The position numbers and the translations under genes are program-made. Under the pieces are notes generated by a model, which worked only from the letters and a program-made list of their open reading frames with translations, had not been told where the DNA came from and searched no databases. 64,000 nucleotides of DNA from Malachius bipustulatus (lineage: Eukaryota; Arthropoda; Insecta; Coleoptera; Melyridae), in the NCBI GenBank assembly GCA_910589415.1, contig OU342637.1, forward strand, positions 25,395,162 through 25,459,161, given 5' to 3'. Positions 35,262-47,488 of this stretch are shown here, in pieces. Positions within the stretch are counted from its first letter, which is position 1, and each line of letters begins with the position of its first letter.

Positions 35262-35312
35262 AAAAGAAATTTCACACTCGTGAGAAATGTTCTCTTTTCC
35301 GTACTTGTTTCA
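35262..35312. repeat. Inverted repeat/hairpin after the recombinase fragment
   Basis: CGGAAAAGAAATTTCACA faces GAGAAATGTTCTCTTTTCCG, giving an imperfect stem of about 20 bp. Possible element terminus or hairpin signal. Confidence 0.5.
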
Positions 35313-35599
35313 TAATATACTATTTAATCATCAATTAGAAGCCTTTCAATTATTATCATTAACCCTTTATGATCAAAATTGCATTTTATAAGATATTTTT
35401 TGCTGTTTCGTCATCCTCAAAGTGGTGTTGCCAAATTTATGGTGCTAAAGCGCAAACTTATTTAGATGGTGCCACTTTGAAATCTTTTTACACATCTATA
35501 ATATTACTGTCCATCCAGCACCCAGACAAAATTTCGTCAGGTGCTTCTAATGCTTCAATGCAACAGGCTAGCTCTAAATATCTTAATTAGAGATGGCGT

Positions 35600-37495
35600 C
35601 AATATCTCCAAACCCTTTTGTATAGCAAGACCGGAAATATGCCGTCATCTCCTGGCGATTTGAAAAGCTTGAAAGTTTGAACTTACATACGTACGTAATT
35701 ACTGGGACAGAATTTTTTCTTTTATTACTTCGCAACCAAGTTTCAGTTTTCCTTGTATCTAGACGGTGTTGCTGCTGCCAGATTCCCTGATATGTTTAGC
35801 TATTCATTAGTTGGTTTATTAATTTATTAGCTTTAAAAAAATTAGATAAGATGGTGAAGCTCTGAGCAATCAGAACTTTCGTTGCATTTCAATGTTTCAT
35901 GGTTGAAGTTTGTAATGTAAATGTATAATGTAAATTAAATTAAGTAAGTTTGAACTATAAAACCATTTTTTTTTGTTAGTCTTATTAGTATGTTTATGAA
36001 AACAACGTCTCTATTAGAATAATAATAATAACGGCTACTCTCTTTATTCTACCACAGTTACAAATAAAGTTATACGTATAATAGTCTGGCTAATGGAAAA
36101 TTAAATAGTAACATTTTACTTATTAAATTAATCATTTTGCAGACATAGGAACATTACCCACATTCATGCACTTATGTAGGTAATTTGAATACTACCTACT
36201 CATAAACTTACATAGCCCAATTTGCATTCTAAATTCTCCCATTACATGCCCTTTAACTAGAATAACAAGAAACCTGAAACCTGCTTCCTGGAGGTGAGCT
36301 GCAATGTTCATGTTTACCAAATTTAAATGGCTATAACTTCCGGGTCTCTGTTTATAATACATATCATCATTAGATCTTATGTAATATCTTCTCGGGTCCG
36401 AGAGGCAGCAGGAATTATTCCGGGATGCCCTTGGAAGTTCCCCGGGAGCGAGACGTGACTCCCTGAGCAGACATTAATTATTCCGAGTGGTAACAGTTAA
36501 TACTGGTGCTAATGTCGTTCCTCTTAGGAACTCGCCGGGATGCTCTCGGTAACGGCTGTGTGTACTGGCCTTCTGTCTAATGTCAGTAAAACGTCACTGA
36601 GGTAGAGTCTGCATTTTTTTTTTCTCACCTTCATTATTATAATCAAAAAACGCATTTTTTATATGAGTAGAAGAAATACTTGAAATAGGAATAAAAGAAA
36701 CAGTTCATGGAACTTCAAGGTCGGGCAATAAAGGTAGGTACTTCGTTATTGATCGAGGGATGATTGCATGAGATGTTTATTTCAAAAATCTGCGCCAGTC
36801 TCCTCCATCAAATACTACGTGGAGTTGTTCTTGAAGGAAGTCGCCGCAGACCCAAGATAATAAAAATAATTTCAAGAGTCTTTAAAAATAAATTATGTCT
36901 GATGTTGGAAATGAATATTACGTGATTATAAAATTTTCTGAAACGAAGATTCCCTTAATAAGGTATTATTGGAAAATAAAGGGATTATTCGCCTTAAAAA
37001 AGACTTGCTCCGTACCAACCTGTACTTGTATCGAAACTCAGCGTTTATCTGATCTGGGCATAAAACCGGAACCGGGATAGGTTCAAGCAGGGAAGATTCA
37101 ATCGGGGCTACATACGATGTTACATTACGTGAAAGCCTCGTACAAAGCTGAACCGATAAAAAACAAGGACGTGCTATTCCAGATATAAACTTTGGTCAGA
37201 TTAGTTTACAAACGCAGGTTATACACAAGGCCTAGATTAGGTATCTACACATAAGTCCAAGTTAGATAACTTTATTATTAGATTAGGACTAAGTACTAAC
37301 AATCCCTTTGTACTCGTACTATCAAAAGCTACTTATTCGTTTTCTAGCTTCAAGATAATTTAATTCAAGTTAAGCCAACCTGTACAATTATTGCAAAAGG
37401 ATTTGGACCAGTTACTTTGACCTACAAACCTTACAAAAGAAAGTAGCGTCTTAATTCAAGCTCCATGCAGTACATTTTAATACGTCCTTAGTATA
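35600..37495. other. AT-rich DNA; contains one copy of an unrecognised repeat family
   Basis: Apart from the repeat copy at 36820-36914 and a GC-richer unique block at 36385-36570, no features were recognised. Confidence 0.4.
36820..36914 (+). repeat. Dispersed repeat family R, copy A
   Basis: Shares TTCTTGAAGGAAGT, GCCGCAGAC, TAAAAATAATTTCAAGAGT and CTGATGTTGGAAAT with copies at 42826-42917 (opposite strand) and 47330-47450. It is preceded at 36698-36720 by a 23-bp word that is repeated exactly, inverted, next to copy B (43096-43118). Confidence 0.65.
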
Positions 37496-38247
37496 CAGGG
37501 TGAGTTTTGTTAATTACTTTAAGAAACTATAAGAATTAAGAATCTGGGATAAAATTTAGAATTACATATTTCAGTGGTTGCTGAAATATGCCAAAAAACT
37601 GAAAAATTGAATTTTTTTTTGGGAAGTTTACATAGGTAAGTAAACCCCATCCATTTAACATGTAAAAAAATTTCAAAGCAATCTAGATTTAATGGTTTTC
37701 ATAAGTCAACTTTTGTTTTTCTTATGGCCGCAATATGATTTTTTTAGATTGAAAAAAATCTAAGAAACCAAAAATGTATGAAAAAATATTATACTTTTCC
37801 AAATTTTATTGTCCATTTGTCAAAGAAAAGTTTTTTACCAAAGACATTTTTACCAAAAGTCATAAACGACCATAAAACAAGATTTCATAAATTACTATTG
37901 TTCGGTGAATAATATCACTTTTTTCGAAGAAAGAAGAATTAAATTTTGAAAAAAATATTTTTAAGTGCAATATATTTTTCTGGTATTTTTGATTGTTATC
38001 AAAAAAAAACTCTGAGATCTAGTCGGCTTTGAAAATTCTTGATATGTGGAATGACGATTTATGTAAACGTGAAAAAAACACCTATTTTCAATATCTTCAC
38101 AATATTTCAGTACCGACTGAATTTGTTGTAAATTTTATTCCTAGTTTGAAATGGACATAAAATAATTCTGCATTTCTTTGTCCATCCAACATCCAACCAT
38201 TTCTCTATACTAAGTTTCCACGATCCCTGTTATAATACGAAACCCTG
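37496..38247. mobile_element. Putative TA-flanked CAGGGT element (Tc1/mariner-like MITE)
   Basis: CAGGGT at 37496 and ACCCTG at 38242-38247 are in inverted orientation, each flanked by TA (37494-37495 and 38248-38249). The 752-bp interior is strongly AT-rich with no protein. Only 6-8 bp of the ends match, so the call depends on the TA duplication and end motif. Confidence 0.4.
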
Positions 38248-38599
38248 TAGAATTGCGTGATGGGTGAACATATTATTATCGCCGCGTCGTTGCAGTTTCT
38301 AGTGCTAGTGCTAGTGCAAGTGCTATTTTAACGATCCAGCTTGGTTCGAGGTTATAAAGGGCGCATACCTGTATAAAAAAAATGAAATTGGATCTTTCCT
38401 TTTGATAATTCCAGTGAAAGAATAGATACACGGAAATTTCATAGACGCAAGATAGGATTCGATTATACCACATAAATGGGTTTCTTTGATGTCCTTGGTA
38501 ATTGTGAAAAAGGGTGGGGGGAGCTGTTATCTATTATTATCAAAAATTGTAGACATTTAAAAATAAATATTATGGATGGTTAAGTTTCTGATATTTCAT

Positions 38600-39220
38600 T
38601 CCTCTTTGTAGTAGAAAGGTCTAGAATTCTGCAAACACAAATTCCCTGCCATTGTCAGCTACAACGGTTGTTGGCGCACCGAAACTTACAAACAAATCAT
38701 CTAGCAGTGGTAGTTGCACTGGTAACCTTGACTTCAAACCATTTGCATTATATGTATGCGTTAACAGTAATGAAACGCCATGGAAACAGCAATTGGGCCT
38801 GCATAATCGTATGAACGATATATAGATATCAAAGCCCCCATTGCCCCTTAGTGTACTCCCAGTGGCGTTCCGAAAACTTGGATGAAGCGTGCGTAGATAC
38901 AAGCTATATCGCTATAATGCTCAATATCCGAGCCTATACCAGACCAGAAAACAAAAGAACGAGCGATACCTTTCATTTTACAATGCCCTGCGTGTAACGT
39001 CGTGTAAGACTTTCAGAATTGCTTCCTGTAGTGTTGATGGCACCACAACTCGGTGTTCAAACCTCAGACAGTTGGCTGCGAGTAGGTATGTACCTTAGTA
39101 GGGGGGATGTCCTGACCAGATTCTAGTAGTTGGACAAATTGACCTGAATGCAAGTCTTTCCGTGTCTCTCGTGCAATTGGACTTGAACAAATTGGCAGCT
39201 GGTTCACCTTTTAAAAAAAC
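38600..39220 (-). pseudogene. pol: Gypsy-like pol fragment: linker, HHCC zinc finger and integrase core
   Basis: On the minus strand, from 39210 downward, successive frames give the gypsy pol order. IARETRKD (RNase H to integrase linker) comes first. LRFEHRVVVPSTLQEAILKV then LHD follow, the start of the integrase zinc finger. After a frameshift come CKMKGIARSFVFWSGIGSDI and EH, with a final cysteine. Next is FITVNAYI-CKWFEVKVTSA of the catalytic core (DA-SKW-E family pattern, here with a stop). Last, in another frame, is FVSFGAPTTVVADNGREFV, containing the second catalytic aspartate (DNG). Several frameshifts and stops make it dead. No LTRs were found beside it. It is on the same strand as the gag relic at 25865, but there is no evidence that they are one insertion. 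Confidence 0.85.
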
Positions 39221-42200
39221 TGCTTTAGATTTTTAAATATGACGCAACTTCTCTATTTAATCATATTCCTCAGGATCAACATGGAAAATATTAATCCTGT
39301 CTTGTTGCGTGTAATTATCGAAACGCATTGGATGTCAGTTGGGTTGTCTACTCTACTCACAACACCTGCAATTGGACCGGATGGCGAGAAAAGGACAGCA
39401 AGAGAACATTCTGCCGTTAATTCAAGCATCACACACTCAAGCTGTCGAACAAGTCACTCGTCGTTATTAATATAAATAAATGTAAGTACATGCATCCTTT
39501 TTGTTATCCGCGATTCCTATTTATTTCCATCTTACTCTAACAATTATTGGTCAGAGACGCAACTCGCATTACTCCCATTGGTCACTCACACGCACTTTGT
39601 TCAACTAATAAGAGAACACTAAGCGAATAAAAGAGTAAGGAGTAATAATAATGTTCAGTAATTTATACAAATGAGCCTTATTATCTTAATAAGTATCAGA
39701 ATTCTATAAAAAGCAGAAATAAAAAGGGCGGCACTCAAATCTATCGGTAAATTGATAAATTAATACCTTCAATTTCATATTCTAATGGGGAAATGAAACA
39801 GGCAATTTTTTCCGTTCCCCCAGTCCCATTACATGCTACACAGTCCATTAACCCCCAAACAGTATTCGATGCATGTAATTTAATGTATATGAAGTGCCTA
39901 CTTCCCTTTCAGGTCATGAGAGGGAAGAATACGGAAAACCGTCATTATAACACGATCCCCTCAGACCAACAAAAAATCCCTTGTCAGGCAGGTACGAGAA
40001 CACATGAAACGAAACATAATCCACGACATTGTTGCCACGTGTACCGTGCGAGTACTTAGTCTTTATACATGGGCGAATTGCACTTAATAACTGCTATGAC
40101 GGTAAACTGTTTCAATGAGATTGTTTGTAACCAAAAATTGAATAAATGTTACCTAAGCAAACCAGTAAAGTACCCATCTATATAGATACTTTTTCTGAAG
40201 GAAAAATTAACAAAAAGACTTTCCCAAATTCAAATCCCCAAAAGCATCCCCTCAAAAATATTTTTTTCTCGAACATGTAACACAATTGAAAAATTATTTA
40301 TAAAAGGTGTTCCCATTAAAATAACGAAGTCAACTCCCTGTATTTATTGCAGAAGTGCGACCATCTTGACAATATTCAAGATGGTATTTGATGCTCCAGG
40401 TCTAATAGTTCACAAGATATGGGTAACAACAAGAAGATGGCCAACCCTAACCAGACACCCGGTGCAATTACCGTGTGAACTTAGTGACCGAGTCAACTCC
40501 ACGACGCATGAAAATCTGTAAATCGGCCTACAAAACTGTCTTACAAGTACAACGCTTGTCAGAATTGACCCATCCAAGCTACTTACATGACTTAAAACCA
40601 GACAAAATCACTTGAAGAGAATAACAATCAGCAAGCCATGGCAACGCCGTTCAAGTATACATTCCCGACAAACACACCCGCCATATGGGGGGAAAAGGAG
40701 TAAGAGATGGGCAATATCAAGTGTCGCGGAGGTGTGAACGAGCCCCCTTGTCTGGCCTCTTCGACAATGAACCCTCCCTGCGGATGAATGCAAGACAAAA
40801 CCCCAGCGCTACACGTCCTTCCATCAATTAAGCATCGCGGCACAAAGCAAGCCCTTCAAGAGTGAAGCGTTCCGTGAAGTTATATGCCGGGATTTTTTTG
40901 GCCGAGCTCCCAATTTTAACGAGGTTTTTTACACGTGTAGGCGCGCAGACGACCCGTCTGGGATTGTTGAAAAATCTTCGACATCAACAACGTCTCCTCA
41001 TTTAAATTTCAAAACTTTATGTGGACCCAGATTACTATGAAAATGCAAATCTTTTGATGAGTTTTTATTAGGTAAATTCATAACAGTAGGTAAGGCGTAA
41101 GGGAAGTCTCGAGGGATTGGTAATTTGAAATTCTATCACAAGCTTATCAAAAATAAATTTAGAAGTTGCAACTTTCACTTTATTTTTTTTTTTTATCAAC
41201 GTGTGAACATTTCCCCCAATTTTTTGATTAAAATTTCCTATAAATTAACATATAATTGGCGCAATAATAAAGCGAAGAAAAAATATTTTGGGTAATCGTG
41301 GATGTATTTTTAGTCCCATTCTCAGTCCCACTCTTTCCCATATTCATCAAACTTTTTCATATCTTTTTGTCAAATACTCCCCATAACTAGGGACGATACC
41401 TTCGCGTAACTTTTATACAAAGCCGTAGGTGTGAGAAGTCGCCCCGGGAAATATCAATGATGAACTACACGAACTGAATAAGTTCCAGGATCCTTGAGCC
41501 GTACAGGACGTGCATTATTAGGACGTGCTATGAACAAAACTTCCAAATATATAGCGCTACCGATGTTGACATTCGATCCTTGTCCACGGATAAAATGCAA
41601 TATAGGCAAAATGAATGACAAGGCAATCCTGCACGTCACTGCTTCAGACGTGGGGTTGACAGTTCTTAGGGGCTTTGTGTCTCGTTGTCTCGTTTTATTG
41701 AGATAATACATTATAAACTTTCCTCCTGTAATACTAACTACCTACCTACCTTCCTGTAAAATTAATAGAATTTTAAACAACGGACGATCTTATTTTTCGC
41801 CAATTCGCCCTCGGAGTTCTGGTGAGTTGTGCGAGTGCTGCGACACATCGGATTTAAATATCGATTTGAAGTTACCTGGGGCCATTTTATTCCAGTTACC
41901 ACTGAAAAGGGCTCGTTTTTATTGCCCAATTAAGAATTTATTGCCGGACTTAATTCAGTAGACTTTTCCAGTTTCCAGTAGTGAACGGCAAGGACTAAAT
42001 TCGTATCACGAGCGACTTTTTTACGGGCGCCTCTTTTTAAATGCTTTCAAAAGTCCAATTTCATATTGCGTTAGCGTCTTGCCGCAGTCCCGAGTGGCGT
42101 TTTATTCTTTTAAAAATTCAAATAAAGAATGAGTTATAACGGCGGGAGGAATATGCAGTTCGGGCACGGCGTTGAGCCCCTGGCAAGAGCAGCGCTACTA

Positions 42201-42825
42201 TAAATCATTACGTAATGCGGCCCAGAAGTGTCACTCCAAGTCGGGATCTTCATCGGTATTGATTAATATGCACTTGGCTAGGTGTTCGGCCCGCTGCTGC
42301 AGCTAACCGTAAAATAAAATAAGATGATGGAATTTTAGCCGGAAAGAAAATAAAAAAAAACGAAAACGTATGTGGTGTCCCGCCAGGTCAGGTAGATTAA
42401 ACGGTTCGACTGGGGTTGAAAAGGCGGAAGGTCGGTCCGCCACAGGGGGGTTGAATTAAATTCGCTGATGTGCACATATTAAATTAGGGATCCTTTCTAT
42501 AATTTTGCACTTGGGTTCGGGTCCTCATGTGAATTACCCACTCTGCAGAGACGGAGCAGAGCAATTAAAATTTAGAGAGAGGGCAAATTTAGCATTATTT
42601 AATACTTAAGTAAATGAAGAGAATTGTATTATGACAAGTGAAAGTGAAGGAGTCATGTTTATTGTTGTTTCTGGAACTTCGTACACTTGCTGCTAATTTC
42701 AAAAATTTACATGTGTAATATATTTTTTAATTCCGAAATAATAGAAAAATAATAAAATGTGACGTATTTTAGAGTAATTAACCAAATTTTGGACGTCTTT
42801 GACGTTGTGATCATTGTACGTTGTG
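39221..42825. other. AT-rich DNA without a recognised gene
   Basis: Contains a perfect 10-bp-stem hairpin (40361-40386) and GC-richer unique blocks at about 41390-41690 and 42100-42300. No known protein was recognised. An 85-codon minus-strand frame at 41454-41711 has no identifiable domain. Confidence 0.4.
40361..40386. repeat. Short perfect hairpin
   Basis: ACCATCTTGA, a 6-nt loop, then TCAAGATGGT. The stem is 10 bp and perfect. Confidence 0.7.
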
Positions 42826-43118
42826 CTTTCATTAAAAAAAACTCTTGAAGTTATTTTCAACAACGTACGTCTGCCGTCATTTCCTCCAAGATCACCTCCA
42901 GAATTTTGCACCTCCTAATTTCACAATAATTGAGAGAAAATCAACTAATTACCTGACAAGTTCCTCCGTTTCGTCCAGTCAATCCGTCAGCCAATTCGAT
43001 TGTATCAAATTACGCTTATCAAGTGAATTTTACAAAAAAAATGAAAAAACCCCTTAATCATCCGTTAACGAGAAACACCTACTTTCAATATCTAACCTTG
43101 AAGTTCCATGAACTGTTT
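42826..43118 (-). repeat. Dispersed repeat family R, copy B, with the associated 23-bp word
   Basis: On the minus strand it matches copy C over about 90 bp: GAGGTG, AAATTCTGGAG, GATCTTG, GGAAATGACGGCAGACG and AAAATAACTTCAAGAGTTTT. Copies B and C look clearly closer to each other than either is to copy A. A 23-bp word at 43096-43118 (reverse complement containing CAGTTCATGGAACTTCAAGG) recurs at 36698-36720 beside copy A in the same relative order. Confidence 0.65.
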
Positions 43119-46100
43119 TTAATTAAGTGAAGAAACTGAAATTGATAAAGCGACAATTTATTTTATGTTTTATTTTTGTTCAAGCGGAATTAAATCGATT
43201 TCCAGACTCCAAAGAACTAATATACATTTAATTTTAAACCACTCAAGAATAGAAACGATCAAAATCAGCAGAACACTCTTCAAAAAAAAAAAAAAAAAAT
43301 CTCGACAAGGGGCATATTTTATTAATTTCACTTCGAGCATAAACCCCGAGGAAATCTAGTTACCTATTTTAGTTGGAGTTCCTGCTTGTTTTGCGGGGTG
43401 GCTTCATAATGAAGAGCCACATATGAGCGTCCTGTGCACCTGGCCTAGATAGAAGCAAAACTGTTGAGAGCGGTCGCATAAACCTGCCTCTCTACGACAA
43501 ATGGAGGTCGTGACAGAGGGGATTTGCATGGAAATTGACCTTCGTTCCCTATTATACGTTCACACTGTAATTTTTCTCCAGTTTCAAAAGGTTGCCATAC
43601 AGGAAAAGCATCAACATTACACCCGGAGTTATTTTTGGAGCTTTCCTCCATGGACTCGAAAAAATGTACCGGCTAAACTAGAGCTTCGGAGAATTTAATT
43701 CTGTCCGTTCTTTTACCGTGGAAAATGTAAATATTTTTCTAATTAACGGGTGTGATGTTTCCGCGTTCACGCCTTTTCACCCTTTTCACGATCACGTCAC
43801 CTGAATAGATTTTTTAGGTAATTTGTCGGATTAAATCAATTTTCAAAGTGCTCTACGTGTTTATTCAAATTTCTTCTTCTGCTAAACAGCATGTAAAGCA
43901 AGCAGTGCTAAAGTACAAGGTAAAACTCATCTTGATGGATATATCCAGTGTGATAAGTTAGAATAACAGGAGCTTGGAAAACGTGTACTTACGATTTATC
44001 TAGATGCTGCACTGCACAAGTATTTAATTGAAGAGCAATTCTTCAGACGGTTTATTAATTTAAACGCGTATAAGCTCAGTGCTTGTCACTCGGCTTGCTC
44101 GTAAAATAGGACGAAACAGTGACTCTAAACAATGCAGTGATGACAACTCATGGATGCGCTCTCTGTCTCTCTGCAGTGTGGTGACCATGGATGCACTCTT
44201 GCTATGTAGCGTCGATTATTTCGATGCATCATGTCAGGTAGAAGAGGTTTTAGGATTTCTATTGTCATCACTTAAACAGAGTCACTGATTATCAAGCCTT
44301 GGATACGCGACAAATCTTTCGGTGGATGGCGCAAAAATTTAGTAGATCACCGTGACTGTTGACTTTAATTATATCATCGCGTTTCGATTTAATCAATCCA
44401 GTCATTGTTAGTAAAATTGATAGAAAAGTGACTAAGTGGCGGCATAAGTTTCAAAGAAAGTTTGATAATCACAAATAAAATAAAATAAAGACGAAAGAAA
44501 GAGCATTGATACAGAAGACAACGAGATTTTCGATCACTTTCCCGACAAATCGAATTTTCACTTAAACGGCTGCCGCCGACGTAACCCGGTTAGTACCCGG
44601 AGTAAATCCCGAGCATAATGAGTTTACCGACCTCTCCTAAACTCTTTCCCGAACAAGAGAAGACAACCGGCATAGGACTAATACGTCACTAAACTATCCA
44701 ATCCCAGGAATGTGCGATGCAGCTTCTGGGATCCCGGGAATCTAATCAGGCTGCTTTACGGCACCGCCCGGAGCGGATTGTAAGTGACTCGCCTGGAATT
44801 ATGGGAGAGGACGATCAGGTAGGCCCGGATGGGTTAACCTTCGACCCGATATGACGTTAAGATAGCCGACGAGGAATCTGGAGAAGGATAAACAGGGTGT
44901 GGCTTCTGGAATCCGACTTAATAATGGCTAATACGTTTTGAGAAAATTGAACAGAATCAAAAAAGAAATTTCTGCTATACGTTATTGATGATAAATTACA
45001 GCTTCAATGTGAAAAACTATAGCCGCGTGACAGATGACAGCTGTTCTGTCATAGCCTAGTTATCTTATTTCTTACGTTATTTTTTAGGTTGCGTCAAACA
45101 TCACCTTGTTACCTTTTCACCGTACTGCGGACGTATGTCGGCCGTCATTCGCTGAAAGATACGCACAATGAAATTAGACGTGTTGAGCCACACATCATCG
45201 TATAATATCGTCGAGTGACGGCCGAAAAAGGTCGTAATATGGTTATATTGTGTGTCGCAAACTTTATTCGGTTGTGTGGTGATTAACATTTCTGGGGGGA
45301 AATATGACACTTTTTGATTGAATTAAATTAGGGTCTAGTTGTGAATTATTTGGAAACAAAAAAAGTCAAAAAATCTAAAAAAAAAACTGCAAATTTTAGG
45401 GCAATCCTCTGAAAATCTCTCCAGAATAACGTTCTGCGTTCTGGAGAGACTCCAAAAATTAAATTTTTATTTTTAAATACCGTTATTGTACTAATTTGAA
45501 ATAACGAAGCAGGCGTCATCTTCTGGTACTTCTGGAAGTGCCAAAACGAAACCACAACACTAAACGTGGACGGGTGAATAATGACCATTTTTCGCGAGAA
45601 GAAGACGCTATTTTCTCTACGATTTCATGAGAAATCATCACACAACTTGAAAAATAATATTTTATAGCACACATTATTTAGGACACGTCCGACTAATTAC
45701 TACCGCAGTTGATAAAATGAGTGCGACCGTGCTACTTTGTGTGCTGTTCGAAAATGTTCGTGTTGGTATCATCTTTGGGTTCGATCGCATTCGATCCGTG
45801 AGTTTTCGTACATTATTCCACAGGCTGAGCTGGCATTAACTTATATCCGTTAATGTACAGTATGAGGAATGTACGTCATTATTAAACAAAAATCAGTAGG
45901 AAAATTAACTTTTCCTATCAATGGTCGCAGAGAGTTAAGGAAACTTAACTTAATCTAACTTTTCCCAGACCCTATTGAATTTTAAGGTTACCTTGTACGG
46001 ACTGAAGAATTAGTCTGCATTAGCTGATGAATAAATGACTCCATTTTCTAACCTGGAACAAAAAATGCATATTAGAAAAAAAAATTCTTAAATTTCTAAC
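43119..46100. other. AT-rich DNA without a recognised gene
   Basis: GC-richer unique blocks at 44565-44900 and a poly-A run near 43283-43300. No recognised protein or transposon. Confidence 0.4.
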
Positions 46101-46247
46101 GCCCGTATTCACAAACGATAATTTCCAAAATAATTACGTAATCAATTATCCCCATCTCATTCTATTGCAAAAAAACTGCATATCTCCATCTCACTCATTT
46201 AAATAATTACGTAATTATTTATGAAATTATCGTTTGTGAATACGGGC
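46101..46247. mobile_element. Small palindromic MITE with GCCCGTATTCACAAACG ends
   Basis: The 147-bp element starts GCCCGTATTCACAAACGATA and ends with the reverse complement. The inverted repeats run about 42 bp with about two differences (through AATAATTACGTAAT). The central part has a short direct repeat (CCATCTCA). No target duplication was recognised. A related end (CCGTATTCACAAA) appears at 56841. Confidence 0.8.
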
Positions 46248-47329
46248 ATATAAGCCGTTTATCAACAAAGTAAAATATTTATCATTATCTGCTGTGTCTT
46301 TCGATATGTAAAAACCATGACATGCGACGAAAATAACGAATTTTTTAAAGGATTTGAAATTTGTTGGGATTATATTGCCACCATAACAGGTCTTGCGGTA
46401 CAGGCGGTACAGGTGCGGTACCGTTTCGTCTTTGTTATAGACTCATTAGCATTTGTAGGAACCCTAAGAATGTGTAGGTTTGACAATATGCACATATTTT
46501 ATAAACACACCATGTAGTAACGATTACGAATAGCGCTTACATAAAATATACTTTTATTTCAATATATATTTTCCTATAAAATAAGAAAACTTCACCAGAT
46601 TTATATATTTGAATAACTGAACGGGTATAAATCTCAAGCATAAAATTTATATGTAGTAAACGCACTCGTATTATGTAACTTATATAACTTCAAAGCAGCA
46701 ATTTAAGTTCAATAAACCTCGCTATCGATATACCTACCGGTGGAAAAAAATAAAAAAAGTCTTGCCGTCCGCAATATTCCTTCATATCCGCCGCAATAAA
46801 AATACAGCTTTGCTATATCAGAACCAAAGGAGAGAAGAACAAATTCCTGTTCGTCTTCGGTAATACCGAAATCTCGGGGCGCTATAGTCGGCAGATATCT
46901 CAGAGCGAGTCTGGCAAGCCGGTAAAACTGTAAATAAAGCAAACTAGGAAGTTATATCCTGGCTTTACGCACAAACGTCCCGAATAAGGCAAAAAAGCCT
47001 CGGGGAAAAATCGATTTGACATTCAGCGTGAAACGCGACACCTCTGGAGGTGCACAGTGCTTTATATCCATGCAAGAACACTGAATTAGAGCACGGAAGT
47101 TTCCGCTATTTTAAGAAATTCCAAACAAGAATTGATGTGTTATATTCTCTCGTCATTAAATCGAGTAATGTTTCAGGTAGTAATTTCAGGTAGGGGCAAT
47201 TAAAGAGTTTATTTTTTTTGCAACATTCACTGAATAGGCGAAATAATTTTTTGCTATACCTTTCCAAAATTGAGTTGGTGTAATGGAAATGAACTTGAGA
47301 GGTAATTAGTTGGCTCTCTCTCACTCGAG
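46248..47329. other. AT-rich DNA without a recognised gene
   Basis: No features recognised. A minus-strand 77-codon frame at 46709-46942 has no identifiable domain. Confidence 0.4.
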
Positions 47330-47450
47330 AAGTCAGGAGGTGAAAAATTCTGGAGACGATCTTGTAGGAAATGACGGCAGACGCATTTTGTTAAAAATAA
47401 CTTCAAGAGTTTTTTTGTTTAATGAACGCACCATGGCTGATGTTGGAAAT
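47330..47450 (+). repeat. Dispersed repeat family R, copy C
   Basis: Contains AGGAGGTG, AAATTCTGGAG, GATCTTG, GGAAATGACGGCAGACG, AAAATAACTTCAAGAGTTTT and TGATGTTGGAAAT. It is shared with copy B over its left part and with copy A over its right part. It ends about 40 bp before the transposon at 47489. Confidence 0.65.
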
Positions 47451-47488
47451 CACGGGAAGTTCGATAGTATTTCAGCGATTATAATATA

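Noticed and set aside
41454..41711. 85-codon minus-strand frame in a GC-richer block
   Set aside because: Examined for retroelement motifs because of its composition. None was recognised.
45778..45804. GGTTCGATC resembling a tRNA B-box
   Set aside because: No A-box at the right distance and no cloverleaf stems. No tRNA was found anywhere in the window.
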